Shown one piece after another: positions 34,884 to 45,500 of a stretch of 64,000 nt of DNA (the stretch's first letter is position 1; each line of letters begins with the position of its first letter). The notes beneath the pieces were generated by a model, which saw nothing but the letters and a program-made list of their open reading frames with translations, did no database searches and was not told the DNA's origin. Origin of the DNA: Umezawaea endophytica (lineage in GTDB: Bacteria > Actinomycetota > Actinomycetes > Mycobacteriales > Pseudonocardiaceae); the NCBI RefSeq assembly GCF_025061645.1, contig NZ_JANYMP010000024.1:1-64000 (forward strand), read 5' to 3'. The position numbers and the translations under genes were made by a program.

Positions 34884-35285
34884 CCATCAACAAGTGCAAG
34901 CTTGATTCGATCTGCCACGACCTTCGGTGCGCACGTCGGTAAATCTGCGATCATCAAGAATAGGAATGGCAAAAAGTGAGAGGCAATCACCACCGGAACG
35001 GTGCGAAAACACTACACCCAGGCACACAGGAGTCCGGCGTCAAGTATAGAAGGAATCAGAATACGGGCCTTTTTTCACCCCATGAGAAGCCCCCCGAGCA
35101 TCGACGCTACCGAAGTTACTTCCTTTTACCATCAGGTGTCAACCAGATTACATGTGGCGCAGATCACTATTGACCATTTAACAGTATTCATAGGAAATTC
35201 CCTTTCGCAGAGAATTCAGATATGCACGAGGGCATACCACTCGGACATACCCCGAAAGAGTGGAACCCGAATGCACTATCTCCTG
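34884..35285. other. AT-rich 402-bp intergenic region upstream of dcsA
   Basis: No convincing gene is present. The sequence is markedly poorer in G and C than the rest of the window. It contains the CAAGCTTG palindrome just upstream of dcsA and several short AT runs. It separates the NRPS/MFS operon from the dcs operon on the same strand, and most likely holds the dcsA promoter and the end of the MFS transcript. I could not fix -35/-10 boxes or a terminator. Confidence 0.5.
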
Positions 35286-36473
35286 CTAGACCGTCGAGCG
35301 GTCCCGTCCGGGCGACTTGTCCGCACCCGTTCGCGCGGCCGCGAACAAGAAGATCAACGAACACCACACGCCCACCGCGCCGACCACGCACAAGACCGTG
35401 GTGCTGTACCCGTCGATCACCCGTGCGCCGACGAGCCCGCCGAGCGCGGCGCCGAGGAACACCGACGACGAGTTGAGCGACACGACCAGCGTCCCGGCCG
35501 ACGGGTAGACGGAGAGTAGTCGCTTGAGCTGGGTCGGCACGATGGTCCAGCCGACCACACCCCAGGCGAACAGCACGACCAGCGTCGCCACGAGTCCGGA
35601 CGCGACCGGCAGGACCAGGAGCAGCAGGCCGACCGTCGTGACGGTGGTGGCCAACAGCGGACGCCAGCGGAACCGGTCCGACAGCACCCCGCCCGCGATG
35701 GTCCCGATCAGCGTGCCGACACCGAGAACGGTGAGCATCAGCATCAGGACTTCCGTGCCCGCGCCTACGTTGTCCCGCACCACGAGCGCGAGGTAGGAGT
35801 ACACGACGTACTCCCCCGCCACCGCGAGCAACGTCAGCGCGAGCACGACGAGCAGACCCGGTTGGCCCAGCAGGCGCAGCCTTTCCCGGATCGGCACCGG
35901 CTGGGTCCTCGGGTCAGCCAGCCCGCCGCGGCCTTGCAGCAGCGCGGCGACGACCCCCATCACCGCGATGGCCACGAGCACCCAGCGCCACCCCACGAGC
36001 GAGGAGACCAGGACACCGAGCGGAACACCGATCACCGTCGCCGCCGTGACTCCCGACAGGACCAGCGAGACCGCCCGTCCGCTGCGCGCGCTCGGCACGG
36101 AGGCGCCCGCGGTGGCGGTGGCGTTCGGCAGGTAGGCGCACGCGCCGATCGCGGCGATCAGCCTGCCCGCGACGAGCATCGCGACCGAGCCGGACATCGC
36201 GACCAGGTTCCCGGCGGAGAACAGCAGCAGGCCCGCCATACCGATCCGGCGTTGCGACTGCCCGGCCACCAGACTGGCGACGATCGGGGCACCGATGGCG
36301 AACACCAGCGGGAACACCGCCAGCGCCTGTCCCACGGTGCTCGGATCCGTACCGAGGTCGGAGCTGACCGCCAGCAGGATGCCGGACAGCACGGAAGCGT
36401 CGACGCCGATGGCGAACGCGCCCACGACGAGTGGGGTGAGCCGCCAGAGCGAGACCTCGGCCGGAGCGTTCAT
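35286..36473 (-). CDS. MFS exporter of the NRPS operon
   Basis: The 395-residue MFS protein has about twelve hydrophobic segments. It shows the AraJ/sugar-efflux type front (PLVVGAFAIGVDASVLSGIL) and a loop 2-3 motif degraded to AGQSQRRIGM. It probably exports the peptide product or an intermediate. The ATG at 36473 lies 23 bp after the free A domain gene, with GAGGAGAGG about 13 bases upstream. It is the last gene of the NRPS operon, before the AT-rich gap. Confidence 0.85.
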   Translation of the reverse strand: MNAPAEVSLWRLTPLVVGAFAIGVDASVLSGILLAVSSDLGTDPSTVGQALAVFPLVFAIGAPIVASLVAGQSQRRIGMAGLLLFSAGNLVAMSGSVAMLVAGRLIAAIGACAYLPNATATAGASVPSARSGRAVSLVLSGVTAATVIGVPLGVLVSSLVGWRWVLVAIAVMGVVAALLQGRGGLADPRTQPVPIRERLRLLGQPGLLVVLALTLLAVAGEYVVYSYLALVVRDNVGAGTEVLMLMLTVLGVGTLIGTIAGGVLSDRFRWRPLLATTVTTVGLLLLVLPVASGLVATLVVLFAWGVVGWTIVPTQLKRLLSVYPSAGTLVVSLNSSSVFLGAALGGLVGARVIDGYSTTVLCVVGAVGVWCSLIFLFAAARTGADKSPGRDRSTV

Positions 36474-36496
36474 GGTGCGGTAGTCGCCTCTCCTCG

Positions 36497-38002
36497 TCAG
36501 TGGACTGTCGGGTTGGGAGTCGGGAGCGACCTGCGGTCGATCTTCCCATTGCTCTTCAGCGGCAGGCTCGGCAGCTCGACGAACCACGTCGGGTTCATGT
36601 ACGGCGGCAGGACGCGCCGCAGGTGCTCGCGCACCGCGGCGACCGTGCCCCCGTTGTCGAACACGACGTATCCGGTCAGCCACTTCTCGCCGGTCGGATC
36701 GGTGTGCGTGAGGCAGCACGCCTGGCGGACACCGGGCGTCTCCAGCAGTGCCATCTCGACGGCGTCCAGCTCCACGCGGAACCCGCGGATCTTCACCTGG
36801 TTGTCGAAGCGGCCGAGAAACTCCAGCACCCCGTCCGGTCGCCTGCGCACGGTGTCGCCCGTGCGGTACACCCGCGCGCCCTGCGCCAGCGGGTCCGGCA
36901 GGAAGCGCTCGACCGTGAGGTGGTGGTCGGTGTACCCGCGGGCGAGTCCGGCGCCACCGATGAACAACTCCCCCACCTCCCCGTCCGGCACCGGACGCAG
37001 GTCTCCGTCGAGGACGCGGACGTACGCGCCGGGGATCGGCCGTCCGATGGGGATCTGCCCCTCGGTGTCGGCCTCGGTGATCTCCTGGTGGATCGTCGTG
37101 AACGTGGTGGCCTCGGTCGGGCCGTAGCAGTTCGAGACCGTGGTGCCGGGCAGGCTCCGGAGCGCCGCGCGCACGTGCGGCGGCGACAGGACGTCTCCCC
37201 CGGTCATCAGCCTGGTGACCCCCGCGAGCCCGTCGACGGCGTCGTCCACCACGACGTTGAACAGCCCCTTGGTCAGGTGCAGCACGCTGATCCGGTGGCG
37301 CGCGACGAGATCGGCGATGCGGTACGGGTCGAGCAGACCCGGTGGCGGCACCACCAGCGTGCCGCCGTTGCAGAGAGCGCCCCAGATCTCGAACGTGGCC
37401 GCGTCGAACGTCGGTGGCGCTATCGCGCAGTAGGTCTGCCCGACACCCGTGGGCGCGAAGCCACCGCTGACGAGGTTGACGATCGAGCGGTGTTCGATCC
37501 GCACGCCCTTGGGCTGTCCGGTCGAACCCGAGGTGTACATGACGTACGCGAGGTGGTCGCCGCGCAACCTCGGCGCGGGCGCGATCCCGTCCGCCGAGTG
37601 GTCGCCGTCCAGCAGCACCACTTCGACGTCCGACCCCCTCAGCAACTCCGCGTCCGCACGGCTCGCGACCACCACCCGGCAGCCGCTGTCGGCGATCACG
37701 TGGTCGCGGTGCGCGGCGGGGTCGTCCGGGCTCAGCGGCACGTACGCCGCCCCCGCCCGCATGACCCCGAGCAGGCCGACGACCAGGTCTGCGCTCATCT
37801 TCCCGCACAGGCCGACCGAGTCCGCCTCGCGGACACCGCGTCGCACCAACGAGTTCGCCAGCCGCGCCGCCCTGTCCACCAGCGCGCCGTAGGAGACGGA
37901 ACCGCCTTGCCACACCAACGCGGTGCGCCACGCCCCCGCGACGGCGTGCCGGGCCACGAGGTCGCTGATCGTCGCCGCACCGCTCCTCGTCGCCACTACC
38001 AC
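36497..38002 (-). CDS. Stand-alone NRPS adenylation domain
   Basis: The 501-residue A domain has no carrier. Core motifs: MYTSGSTGQPKG, NCYGPTEATT, VYRTGDTVRR, and the catalytic lysine in LKSNGKIDRR. My manual pocket reading is D-A-F-H-M-G-C-T-F-K; the Asp marks an alpha-amino acid, but I do not recognise the full code. Three carrier domains in the two upstream NRPS proteins lack their own A domain, so this enzyme probably loads them in trans. Its GTG overlaps the preceding NRPS stop (GTGGTAG). O-ureidoserine or cycloserine are interesting candidate substrates, unproven. Confidence 0.85.
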   Translation of the reverse strand: MVVATRSGAATISDLVARHAVAGAWRTALVWQGGSVSYGALVDRAARLANSLVRRGVREADSVGLCGKMSADLVVGLLGVMRAGAAYVPLSPDDPAAHRDHVIADSGCRVVVASRADAELLRGSDVEVVLLDGDHSADGIAPAPRLRGDHLAYVMYTSGSTGQPKGVRIEHRSIVNLVSGGFAPTGVGQTYCAIAPPTFDAATFEIWGALCNGGTLVVPPPGLLDPYRIADLVARHRISVLHLTKGLFNVVVDDAVDGLAGVTRLMTGGDVLSPPHVRAALRSLPGTTVSNCYGPTEATTFTTIHQEITEADTEGQIPIGRPIPGAYVRVLDGDLRPVPDGEVGELFIGGAGLARGYTDHHLTVERFLPDPLAQGARVYRTGDTVRRRPDGVLEFLGRFDNQVKIRGFRVELDAVEMALLETPGVRQACCLTHTDPTGEKWLTGYVVFDNGGTVAAVREHLRRVLPPYMNPTWFVELPSLPLKSNGKIDRRSLPTPNPTVH

Positions 38003-41000
38003 GGGGTGTCCTCCGGATCATCCACAAGGCGGGTCAGCGCGGCGGTGTACAGCGCGGCGACGCCGTGGACGTCGAGCGGTGCGCCCGCGCCGAGTTGAAG
38101 TGCCAGCACGACGTCGCGGTCATCGCGGAAGTGCGCCACCACCGGGTGCGGGAACAGGTCGCGACCGGGGAGGAAGCGCACACCGGCGCGGTCCTCCTCG
38201 GTCGCCGCGTGGCGGAAGCGCACGTAGTTGAACAGGGCGGCGAACGGGTCGGCCAGCCCCAAAGCCCTTTGCACGTCGGGGAACTGGCAGCCGAGGTGCG
38301 GGAACACCGCCGCCTCGGCGACCTGCGCCGCCCGCACCAGCTCCCGCCAGCTCCGCTGCTCGCCGCGCAGCACCAGCGGAACCGGGTTGAGGAAGTTGCC
38401 GACCGCGTCGTCCGGCACGTCCTCGTCCCTGCTGTGCAGGAGCAGACCTGTCACCACGCGCCCCGCGTCGCCGCGGCACGGCGTCGCGAGGGGTGTGGCG
38501 GTCACGACGCTGATGTGCGCGGCGAGCAGCAGCAGGCGCAGCGACACGTTGAGCTGCCCGGCCCGGTCCCGCAGCCGTCCGACGACCTCGTCTGGCAACG
38601 GGTGTTCGAGCACGGTGTGCCCACTACCACCGACGTGCAGGCGGTGCGGCCTGGCGGTGTGCAGCTCGGCGCGCCAGAACGGCAGCGCGTCGGCGAGTGT
38701 CCGCTCCGGACGCGTCCGGCCGGTGAAGGCGGGGAAGACCGGATCCTCGGTCGGCGGGGCCGTCACGACTCCGTTCAACTCGTCGCGGTAGCGCGTCAGG
38801 ACCTGCGCGACCAGGGAGGCGAGCGACATCCCGTCGATGACCGCGTGGTGGATCACCACCCCGAGCCTGGTCTCGCGATCGGACATCCGGGTCAGGCTCC
38901 ACCGCACGAGACCGGGCTCGTCGACCGCGAACCCCGTGAGCTGTTCCGCCGCGAGCCAGTCCTCGTGACGCCGCACCGCCTCCGGCTCGGGCAGGGCCGA
39001 GAGGTCGGCCTCGGTGAACCTCAGCGGCGCGCTGTCGTGCACCTGGTACGTCCAACCGCCGAGGTCGTCGCGGTGGAAGGAGGTGCGCAGGGCAGGGTGG
39101 AGTGCGATGACCTGCGCGAGCGCGGTCCGCATGGCCCCGACGTCGAACGGCAGGTCGACCGCGTAGCCCGCCGACACCAGGAAGACGCCGGTGTCGGGAT
39201 TGGCCGTCGCCTGGTCCAGCATGTACCGCTGGGTCCCCGTCGGCGGCGACGGCTCGTCGCTCGCAGAAGTTCCGAACGCCTCGGGAGCGGAGGTCATGGC
39301 GGCGGCCAGGTCGGCGAGCCTCGGTGCGCTGTACAACACCTGGAGAGACACCGGATGCCCGGCGGCGGCGAGTCGCGACTTCACCTTGAGCAGGCTGATC
39401 GAATCGCCGCCCAGCGTGAAGAAGTCGTCCTCGGCGTCGACGTCCTCCGCGCCGAGCACGTCTCGCCACACCGCGGTGACCGTGTCCGCGATCGTCGTGC
39501 CCGGTACCGGCTCGGGGGCGAACAGCTCGTCGACGCGGTCACCGAGCCGGTCCGGCAGGCTCCGCAGCGTCGAGACGAGATCGGCGGCGATCCCCTCGAC
39601 GACGTGCTCGTCGTAGAGGTCGCGGGCGAACTCGACCACGCCGCGCAACGCGCCGTCGTCCACGCGCGCCCGCACGCCGAGGTCGAACTGCACACTTCCG
39701 GTGTCCACGTCGAGCCAGCGCAGTGCCAGGTCGTGCATCTCGTGCGCGGACGGCAGCATCTCGTGCAGCGACACCAGGACCTGGAACAACGGGTTGGTCG
39801 CCGACGACCGGCTGTCCGGCGACGCGTCGACGATGCGGTCGAACCCGGCGTGGGCGTGCGTGAGCGCTCCGACCACCGACGATCCGACCTCGTCGACGAG
39901 GTCCGCGACCCGCAGCCCCGGTGCGACGTCGACGGGGAACGGCACGGTGTCGACCATGAGCCCGACCAGCGGCTCGAACTCCGTCTCCGGGCGGTCCGCG
40001 ACCGGTGTGCCGAGCGCGAACCGCGTGGTGCCCGTCCGCGCCGCGAGCACGATCGCCACCGCCGACCCGAGCACCACGAACAGCGTCGTGCCGCGCTCGT
40101 CGGCCAACCCGCGCAACCGTTCGACGTCCTGCTCCCCGAGTTCGAAGGCGACCTTGCCGCCGTCGAACGACGGCACCGCCGGACGGGGCCGTCGACCGGG
40201 CAGGGCGAGGTCGACCACGACACCGCGCAGCACGTCACGCCAGTACCCGGTGACCTCCTCGGGCAGTGCGGCCGCCCGGTCCCACTGGTGCTGCGCGTAG
40301 TCCACGTAACGACTGGCCAGCACGGGCAACGACGGAGGCCGTCCACTCGCTCCCGCTTCGTAGAGCTCGACCAGTTCGTCGAGCATCACCTTCATCGACC
40401 ACTCGTCGGACACCATGTGGTGCAGGCACAACTGCACGACCGTGCGCGTCGGTTCGAGCGGGTAGCACACGACCCGCAGCAGCGGACCGGTGCGCAGGTC
40501 CAGCGGCCTGCGTGCTTCCTCGGTCAGCGCCTTCGGCAGCCCCGCCGGGTCGACGTGGCGCACTTCCCGCGGCACGGTCACGTCCTCGTGCACCACCACG
40601 TGCGGGATGCCGTCGATGTCGGTGAACGTGCTGCGCAGCGCGTCGTGCCTGCGGGTCAGCGTGGAAATCGCTTCCCACAGGACGGTGTCGTCGAGCGGTC
40701 CGCTGATCTCGACCGCGACGGACGCCGCGTAGGCCGTGCCGCCGGGGAACAACTGGTCGAGGAACCACAACCGCAGTTGCGCGGGCGAGACCCGGTAGAC
40801 CGACGAGCCGTTCGGCTCCGAGCGCACCGCTGCCGCTCGGATCCGGGTGGTGGACGGCGATCCGCCGTCCACGAGTTCGGCGATCCGCTTCGCGCAGTCC
40901 GCCAGCCGGGACGCCTGGAAGACGACCTCGACGGGCAGCGTGACGCCGAAGGCCCCGCGCACCCCCGAAACGATGCGCATCGCCAGCAGCGACTGCCCGC

Positions 41001-42465
41001 CCAGGTCGAAGAAGTCGGCGTCCGGTGAGGTGACCGGGAACCCGAGCAGCCTGCTCCACACGGCGGCGAGCCCCCGCTCGGTGTCCGAGTCGAACTCGTC
41101 CCGCACCACCGCGACGGGCCGCGCGTCCGAGTCCGCCGCGGCGCCGAGCAGCAGCGGAGCGGCGGTCGCCCGCACGTCGCGCAGCGCCGTGCCCGCCGGT
41201 GCGGCCAGCACCCGGTCGAGCAGCCGTTCGTAGTCGGCGATGACCGCGCCCGCGAGTCGCGGTGGCACGTGCGCCGTGTCGTAGGAGAGGTAGACCACGC
41301 CGTCGTCACCGATGCGCCCACCGGGCACGATCATCATGCAGAGGGGCGTGTCGGTGATCTCGACGAAGTCCAGGTCGGAGATGCGCCACCGGTCGTGCCG
41401 TTCGAGCATCGCCCGGTCGAACGGGAAGTTCTGCACGACGAACAGCGATTCGAACAGCGGCAGGCCGCTCGGCCGCCCGCACCAGTCGTGCACGTCGATC
41501 AGCGATGTCCGGTCGTGCTCGGCGCACGCGGCCATCGTGTCGTGGCAGTACCGGACGAAGCTCGCCAGGTCGACGTCCGGGTCGATGGTGGTGCGGACCG
41601 GCAGGGTGTTCAGCAGCAGGCCGACCACCCGGTCGGCGCCGGGGAACGCGGACCCGCGTCCCGAGGACACCACGCCGGTCACCAGGTCGTCGGCGCCGCT
41701 GTACGCGGCGAGCTGCAACTGCCACGCGGCGAAGTACACCGACGCGGCCGTGACCCTGTGCCGGGCGGCGAACTCGCGCACGGCCTCGCTCGTGCGGGCG
41801 GGCAACGGCCGGTTCGACCGCTCGTAGCCGTGCTCGTCGTGCGCGCCGGGGAACCGGATCGTCGCGGCGGCGCCGAACCCGGCGAGGTGCCCGGTCCAGA
41901 ACTCCCGTGCCGCCGCCGGGTCCAGGCCGAGCAGGTGTTCCACCACCGCCCGCTGCCGAGGGCGCGGCGGGAGGAGCGGCGTCACCCCGCGCGCCAACGC
42001 GCTGTAGGTGCTGAAGAACTCCTGGAGCAGGATCGTCGCCGACCAGCCGTCGAGGATCACGTGGTGCACGGTCCACATCAGGAACCAGCGACCGGGTCCC
42101 TCGGGCAGCACGGTGAGCCGGAACAACGGCGCCCGGTCGAGCGCGAAGCCCTCCTCCGCGTCGCGGCGCACCACCTCCGCGCGGTCTTCCCCCTCCTCCA
42201 GCACCCGCACGACGGGGACCGCGGTGCGGCGGACGACCTGCACGGGTTGTTGCAGACCGCTCCAGTGCACGCTCGTGCGGAGAGCGGCGTGGTGGTCGAC
42301 CAGCAGTTGCCACGACCGGCGCAGCAGCTCGACGTCCACCTCGCCCTCGATGGTGCACGTGCGCTGCTCGATGTACACGCCCGCACCGGGACTGCGCAGC
42401 GTGCGCACGAGCATCCCGAGTTGTCCGGGGAGCAGGGGGAAGATGTCCTCGACATCGGCGCTCAC
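37996..42465 (-). CDS. A-less NRPS, domain order C-T-C-T-C
   Basis: The 1489-residue protein has a condensation domain (about 5-430, HHVILDG 134-140) and a carrier (GGQSL, Ser492). A second condensation domain follows (555-980, HHMVSDE 682-688, with Glu replacing the final Gly), then a second carrier (GGDSI, Ser1022). A third condensation domain ends the protein (1075-1489, HHAVIDG 1206-1212). There is no A domain, thioesterase or reductase. Loading must be in trans, probably by the free A domain encoded next. The terminal C domain may release the chain by transfer to a free nucleophile. GTG start with GGGAGG upstream. Confidence 0.9.
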   Translation of the reverse strand: MSADVEDIFPLLPGQLGMLVRTLRSPGAGVYIEQRTCTIEGEVDVELLRRSWQLLVDHHAALRTSVHWSGLQQPVQVVRRTAVPVVRVLEEGEDRAEVVRRDAEEGFALDRAPLFRLTVLPEGPGRWFLMWTVHHVILDGWSATILLQEFFSTYSALARGVTPLLPPRPRQRAVVEHLLGLDPAAAREFWTGHLAGFGAAATIRFPGAHDEHGYERSNRPLPARTSEAVREFAARHRVTAASVYFAAWQLQLAAYSGADDLVTGVVSSGRGSAFPGADRVVGLLLNTLPVRTTIDPDVDLASFVRYCHDTMAACAEHDRTSLIDVHDWCGRPSGLPLFESLFVVQNFPFDRAMLERHDRWRISDLDFVEITDTPLCMMIVPGGRIGDDGVVYLSYDTAHVPPRLAGAVIADYERLLDRVLAAPAGTALRDVRATAAPLLLGAAADSDARPVAVVRDEFDSDTERGLAAVWSRLLGFPVTSPDADFFDLGGQSLLAMRIVSGVRGAFGVTLPVEVVFQASRLADCAKRIAELVDGGSPSTTRIRAAAVRSEPNGSSVYRVSPAQLRLWFLDQLFPGGTAYAASVAVEISGPLDDTVLWEAISTLTRRHDALRSTFTDIDGIPHVVVHEDVTVPREVRHVDPAGLPKALTEEARRPLDLRTGPLLRVVCYPLEPTRTVVQLCLHHMVSDEWSMKVMLDELVELYEAGASGRPPSLPVLASRYVDYAQHQWDRAAALPEEVTGYWRDVLRGVVVDLALPGRRPRPAVPSFDGGKVAFELGEQDVERLRGLADERGTTLFVVLGSAVAIVLAARTGTTRFALGTPVADRPETEFEPLVGLMVDTVPFPVDVAPGLRVADLVDEVGSSVVGALTHAHAGFDRIVDASPDSRSSATNPLFQVLVSLHEMLPSAHEMHDLALRWLDVDTGSVQFDLGVRARVDDGALRGVVEFARDLYDEHVVEGIAADLVSTLRSLPDRLGDRVDELFAPEPVPGTTIADTVTAVWRDVLGAEDVDAEDDFFTLGGDSISLLKVKSRLAAAGHPVSLQVLYSAPRLADLAAAMTSAPEAFGTSASDEPSPPTGTQRYMLDQATANPDTGVFLVSAGYAVDLPFDVGAMRTALAQVIALHPALRTSFHRDDLGGWTYQVHDSAPLRFTEADLSALPEPEAVRRHEDWLAAEQLTGFAVDEPGLVRWSLTRMSDRETRLGVVIHHAVIDGMSLASLVAQVLTRYRDELNGVVTAPPTEDPVFPAFTGRTRPERTLADALPFWRAELHTARPHRLHVGGSGHTVLEHPLPDEVVGRLRDRAGQLNVSLRLLLLAAHISVVTATPLATPCRGDAGRVVTGLLLHSRDEDVPDDAVGNFLNPVPLVLRGEQRSWRELVRAAQVAEAAVFPHLGCQFPDVQRALGLADPFAALFNYVRFRHAATEEDRAGVRFLPGRDLFPHPVVAHFRDDRDVVLALQLGAGAPLDVHGVAALYTAALTRLVDDPEDTPW

Positions 42466-42518
42466 CTCGCCACCTCCCGGTGCAGGGAGTCGTTGCGCAG
42501 CACGAGATACCCGTTCAC
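42462..42518 (-). other. 18-codon mini-ORF, possible MbtH remnant
   Basis: A GTG overlaps the stop of the first NRPS gene (GTGA), and its TGA overlaps the GTG start of the second (GTGA). It encodes VNGYLVLRNDSLHREVAR. The stretch NGYLVLRND resembles the conserved beginning of MbtH proteins (NG-aromatic-x-VL-x-ND). It ends before the SxxxWP motif, so it cannot be a working MbtH. It may be a decayed mbtH or simply a translational-coupling peptide. Confidence 0.4.
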
Positions 42519-45500
42519 AGGTGGCCCCCAGGTTCTCCGTCGGCGGTGGACAACTGCCGCATCAGCTCGTCCAGGTCGGTCTGGTCCAGACCGGCGAGCG
42601 GGAAGTCGGCCACCTGCGCGGCCACCGGCTCCTCCGTCTCCCACGTCGCCAAATGCGCGACGAGGTCGTCCAGCAGCGCGCGCAACGTCACCTCGTGGTG
42701 CAGCCCTTCGCTGTAGAAAGCTCGCAGCCGCAAGCGGTTGCCCACCACCAGCGCGACGATCTCCACCTCGTGCGACCGCGGCCGGTTCGGGCCTCGGTCA
42801 CCGCCGTGGTCGAACTCCACGGCCACCAGCGGATCGGGCAGCGCGTCGTCGAACCGACCGAGGTAGTTCACCAGCACGTCCGGCAGGTCCACTTCGGACT
42901 CGCGGCGCAGGCGCAGGTAGGCCCGGACGTCCTCGCGCGACGTCCGCAGCGCGCTCTCGACCACGCGGGCGCGGGCCAGCGGATCACCGGACTCGACCAC
43001 GACCGGGACCGGTGCGGCCAGGCAGCCGACCGCGTCCGCGAGCACGACGTCGGATCGCCCGCCGGTCATCACGTCGACGACCGCGGCGTCCTTTCCGGAG
43101 CGGGCTCGCAGGACGTCGCCGATCGACACCAGCAGGAGGTGCAGGGGGTTGAGCCGCGCGCTCCGGGCGCGCTCGACCAGCCGTCCGGTGGTGTCCGTGT
43201 CGAGCACGTGCTCGACCACCCGTTCCCCCGCTCTGTCGTTCACACCACCCGGCAGGTCCGGGACCAGCGAACGAGCACCCCTCGCGAGCACGGCCGCCCA
43301 GTCGGCCCCTGGTGCGCCGTCGTCACCGGCGAGCGCCGAGATCGGCACACCGGGGTCGAGTCGCGCGTCCCCGAACGCCAGTGCGCCCGCGTAGGCCTCG
43401 ACCAGGTCGGCGAGCACCACCTGGAGCGACGCGGCGTCGGCGACGGCGTGGTGCGCGACGAGGACCAGCCGTGGGTGGTCGCCGTCGTGCAGGCCGATGC
43501 GCACGACTCGTCCCGTCGCGAGTTCGAGTGACCGGTGCAGCGTCTCCAGCCAGGCACCGAAATCCTGGTCCTCGCCGTGGGAGAGGACGTCGTCGACGGC
43601 GACGGGCCGCACGGTCTGCGACCACGTGTGGGCGTCGATCGAGGTGTGCAGGGACTCGTGCCGCTCCAACACCGCGGCGACCGCCTTGCCCAGTGCCGTC
43701 CGGTCCAGCGGTGCGCTCAACCGGAGCACCAACGAGACGTTGTCCCAGTCGCGGTCCTCCTGACCGGACAGCACGGACGACTGCTCCGGCGAGACCGGCA
43801 CGGGCCCGTCGGTGGACCGGCTTGACCGCGTGGCGTCGGCGACACGTCCGACGTGCTCCGCGAGCAGGCGCACGGTCGGGTTCTCGAAGAGGTCCTTCGG
43901 GCGGACGCGGTGTCCGAGCACTCGAAGCCGGGCGCACACCTGGATGCTGAGGATCGAGTCGCCCCCGAGGTCGAAGAAGTCGTCGTGGACCTCGACGCCG
44001 TCGACGTCGAGGACCGACTCCCACACGTCGAGCAGTTCGCGTTCCAGCGCGCTGGTCGCACCGGCCTCCTGCCGGTCACCGCGCACCGCCACCCGCGTGC
44101 CCGCCTCGATCGCCTCGGCGGATCCCGTCTCGTCCGCGCCCAGACCGGTCCACGCGCCGCACCGCGCGTGCGGCGCGCTCGTCATCGCCAGCAACGCGTC
44201 GACCACGTCGTGCGCGAAGTTCAGCGCCTGCTGCTCGTCGAGCTGATCGGTGTTGTAGTTCGCGACGATCGCGAGGTCGCCGGTGAGCGGGTGCACGCGG
44301 GCGTTGACGGTGAGCGGGAAGTGGAACGGGTCGGTGAAGCGGCCGTCGAGGTAGACGAGGTCGGAACGGCCGGTGATGCGCTGGTAGACGTGGAAGTGGA
44401 TGTAGTTGAACGCCGTCTCGAACAGCGGCTTTCCCTGGTGGCCGCGCTGGAGCGCCGCCACCGGGTGACGGCGGTGTTCGAAGACCTCCGCTTCCCTGGC
44501 GAAGACGGCACGGGCGAGATCGGTCCACGCCCCGTCCACCCGGACGCGGAACGGCACGGTGTTGAGGAACTGGCCGAGCACGTGTTCGGCGTCGACCAGC
44601 TCGGGCCTGCCCCCGCTGACCAGGCCGGTGAGGACGTCGCTGGTCCCGCCGTGCTTGGCGAGCGCCGCCACGTACGCCGTGAGCAGCACGGCCTTCGTGG
44701 TGACGCCGATATCGCCCGCGAGGGACTTCACCGCGTCGAACAGCTCGGTCCGCACGGGGACCGGCAGGTCGATGCTGCGGGGCGCGCCGTCCTCGACGCG
44801 ATCGCGACGCGGCAACCGCAGGAACACCGCGTCCTTGAGCTGCTCCATCCAGAAGTGCCGTGAGCCGGCGTCGCCCAGCGCGGCCTGCTCCTCCGCCACG
44901 AAGTCGCGGTACCGCGTCCGCAGGACACCGCGTGCGGGCGCAGTGCCCGCTACCCGCGCGAGGTAGGTGTCGAACAGCTCGGTCAGGAACGTCGCCGCGC
45001 TCCACCCGTCGAAGATGGAGTCGTGGAACGACACGACGAGATCGATGACGTCCTCGGCGTGGCGCAGCACGACGACGCGCAGCAACGGGGGCGCGGTGAG
45101 GTCGAACGGCTTCACCTGCTCGGTGTCGAACACCTCCCGCGCCCGGCGCCGCCGCTCATCCTCCGGGAGCGCCCGCAGGTCTTCCACCGGCACCGGCAGC
45201 GACGCCGACCGCTGCACGTACTGGAACGCGCCGTCCACACCGCCCACCTCGAACCGGGTGCGCAGGATGTCGTGCCGCCCCACCACCACGTCGACGCACT
45301 CCTGGAACAGCTCGCGGTCGAACGCGATCCGCAGGTGCAGGCTGAACGTCACCTGGTACACGGCGACGTCCGGCGAGTACTCGGAGTGGAAGATCATGCC
45401 CGCTTGCAGCGAGGAGAGCGGGTAGGCGTCGACCACGTCGTCCGGCAGGACCGCGGGCCGGGGCAGGTCGACGGGGGTGCGCGACCGCACCTCGGCCGAC

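Noticed and set aside
34976-35519. Small plus-strand frames in the AT-rich gap upstream of dcsA
   Set aside because: They have no ribosome-binding site or family pattern, and some run into the antisense of the MFS gene.
35286-38027. 913-codon frame suggesting an A domain fused to MFS
   Set aside because: The front part reads the free A domain gene in the wrong frame; the MFS has its own ATG at 36473.
38065-41028. 987-codon plus-strand frame opposite the NRPS
   Set aside because: It is an antisense shadow of strongly conserved condensation and carrier domains; the composition is typical of GC-rich shadow frames.
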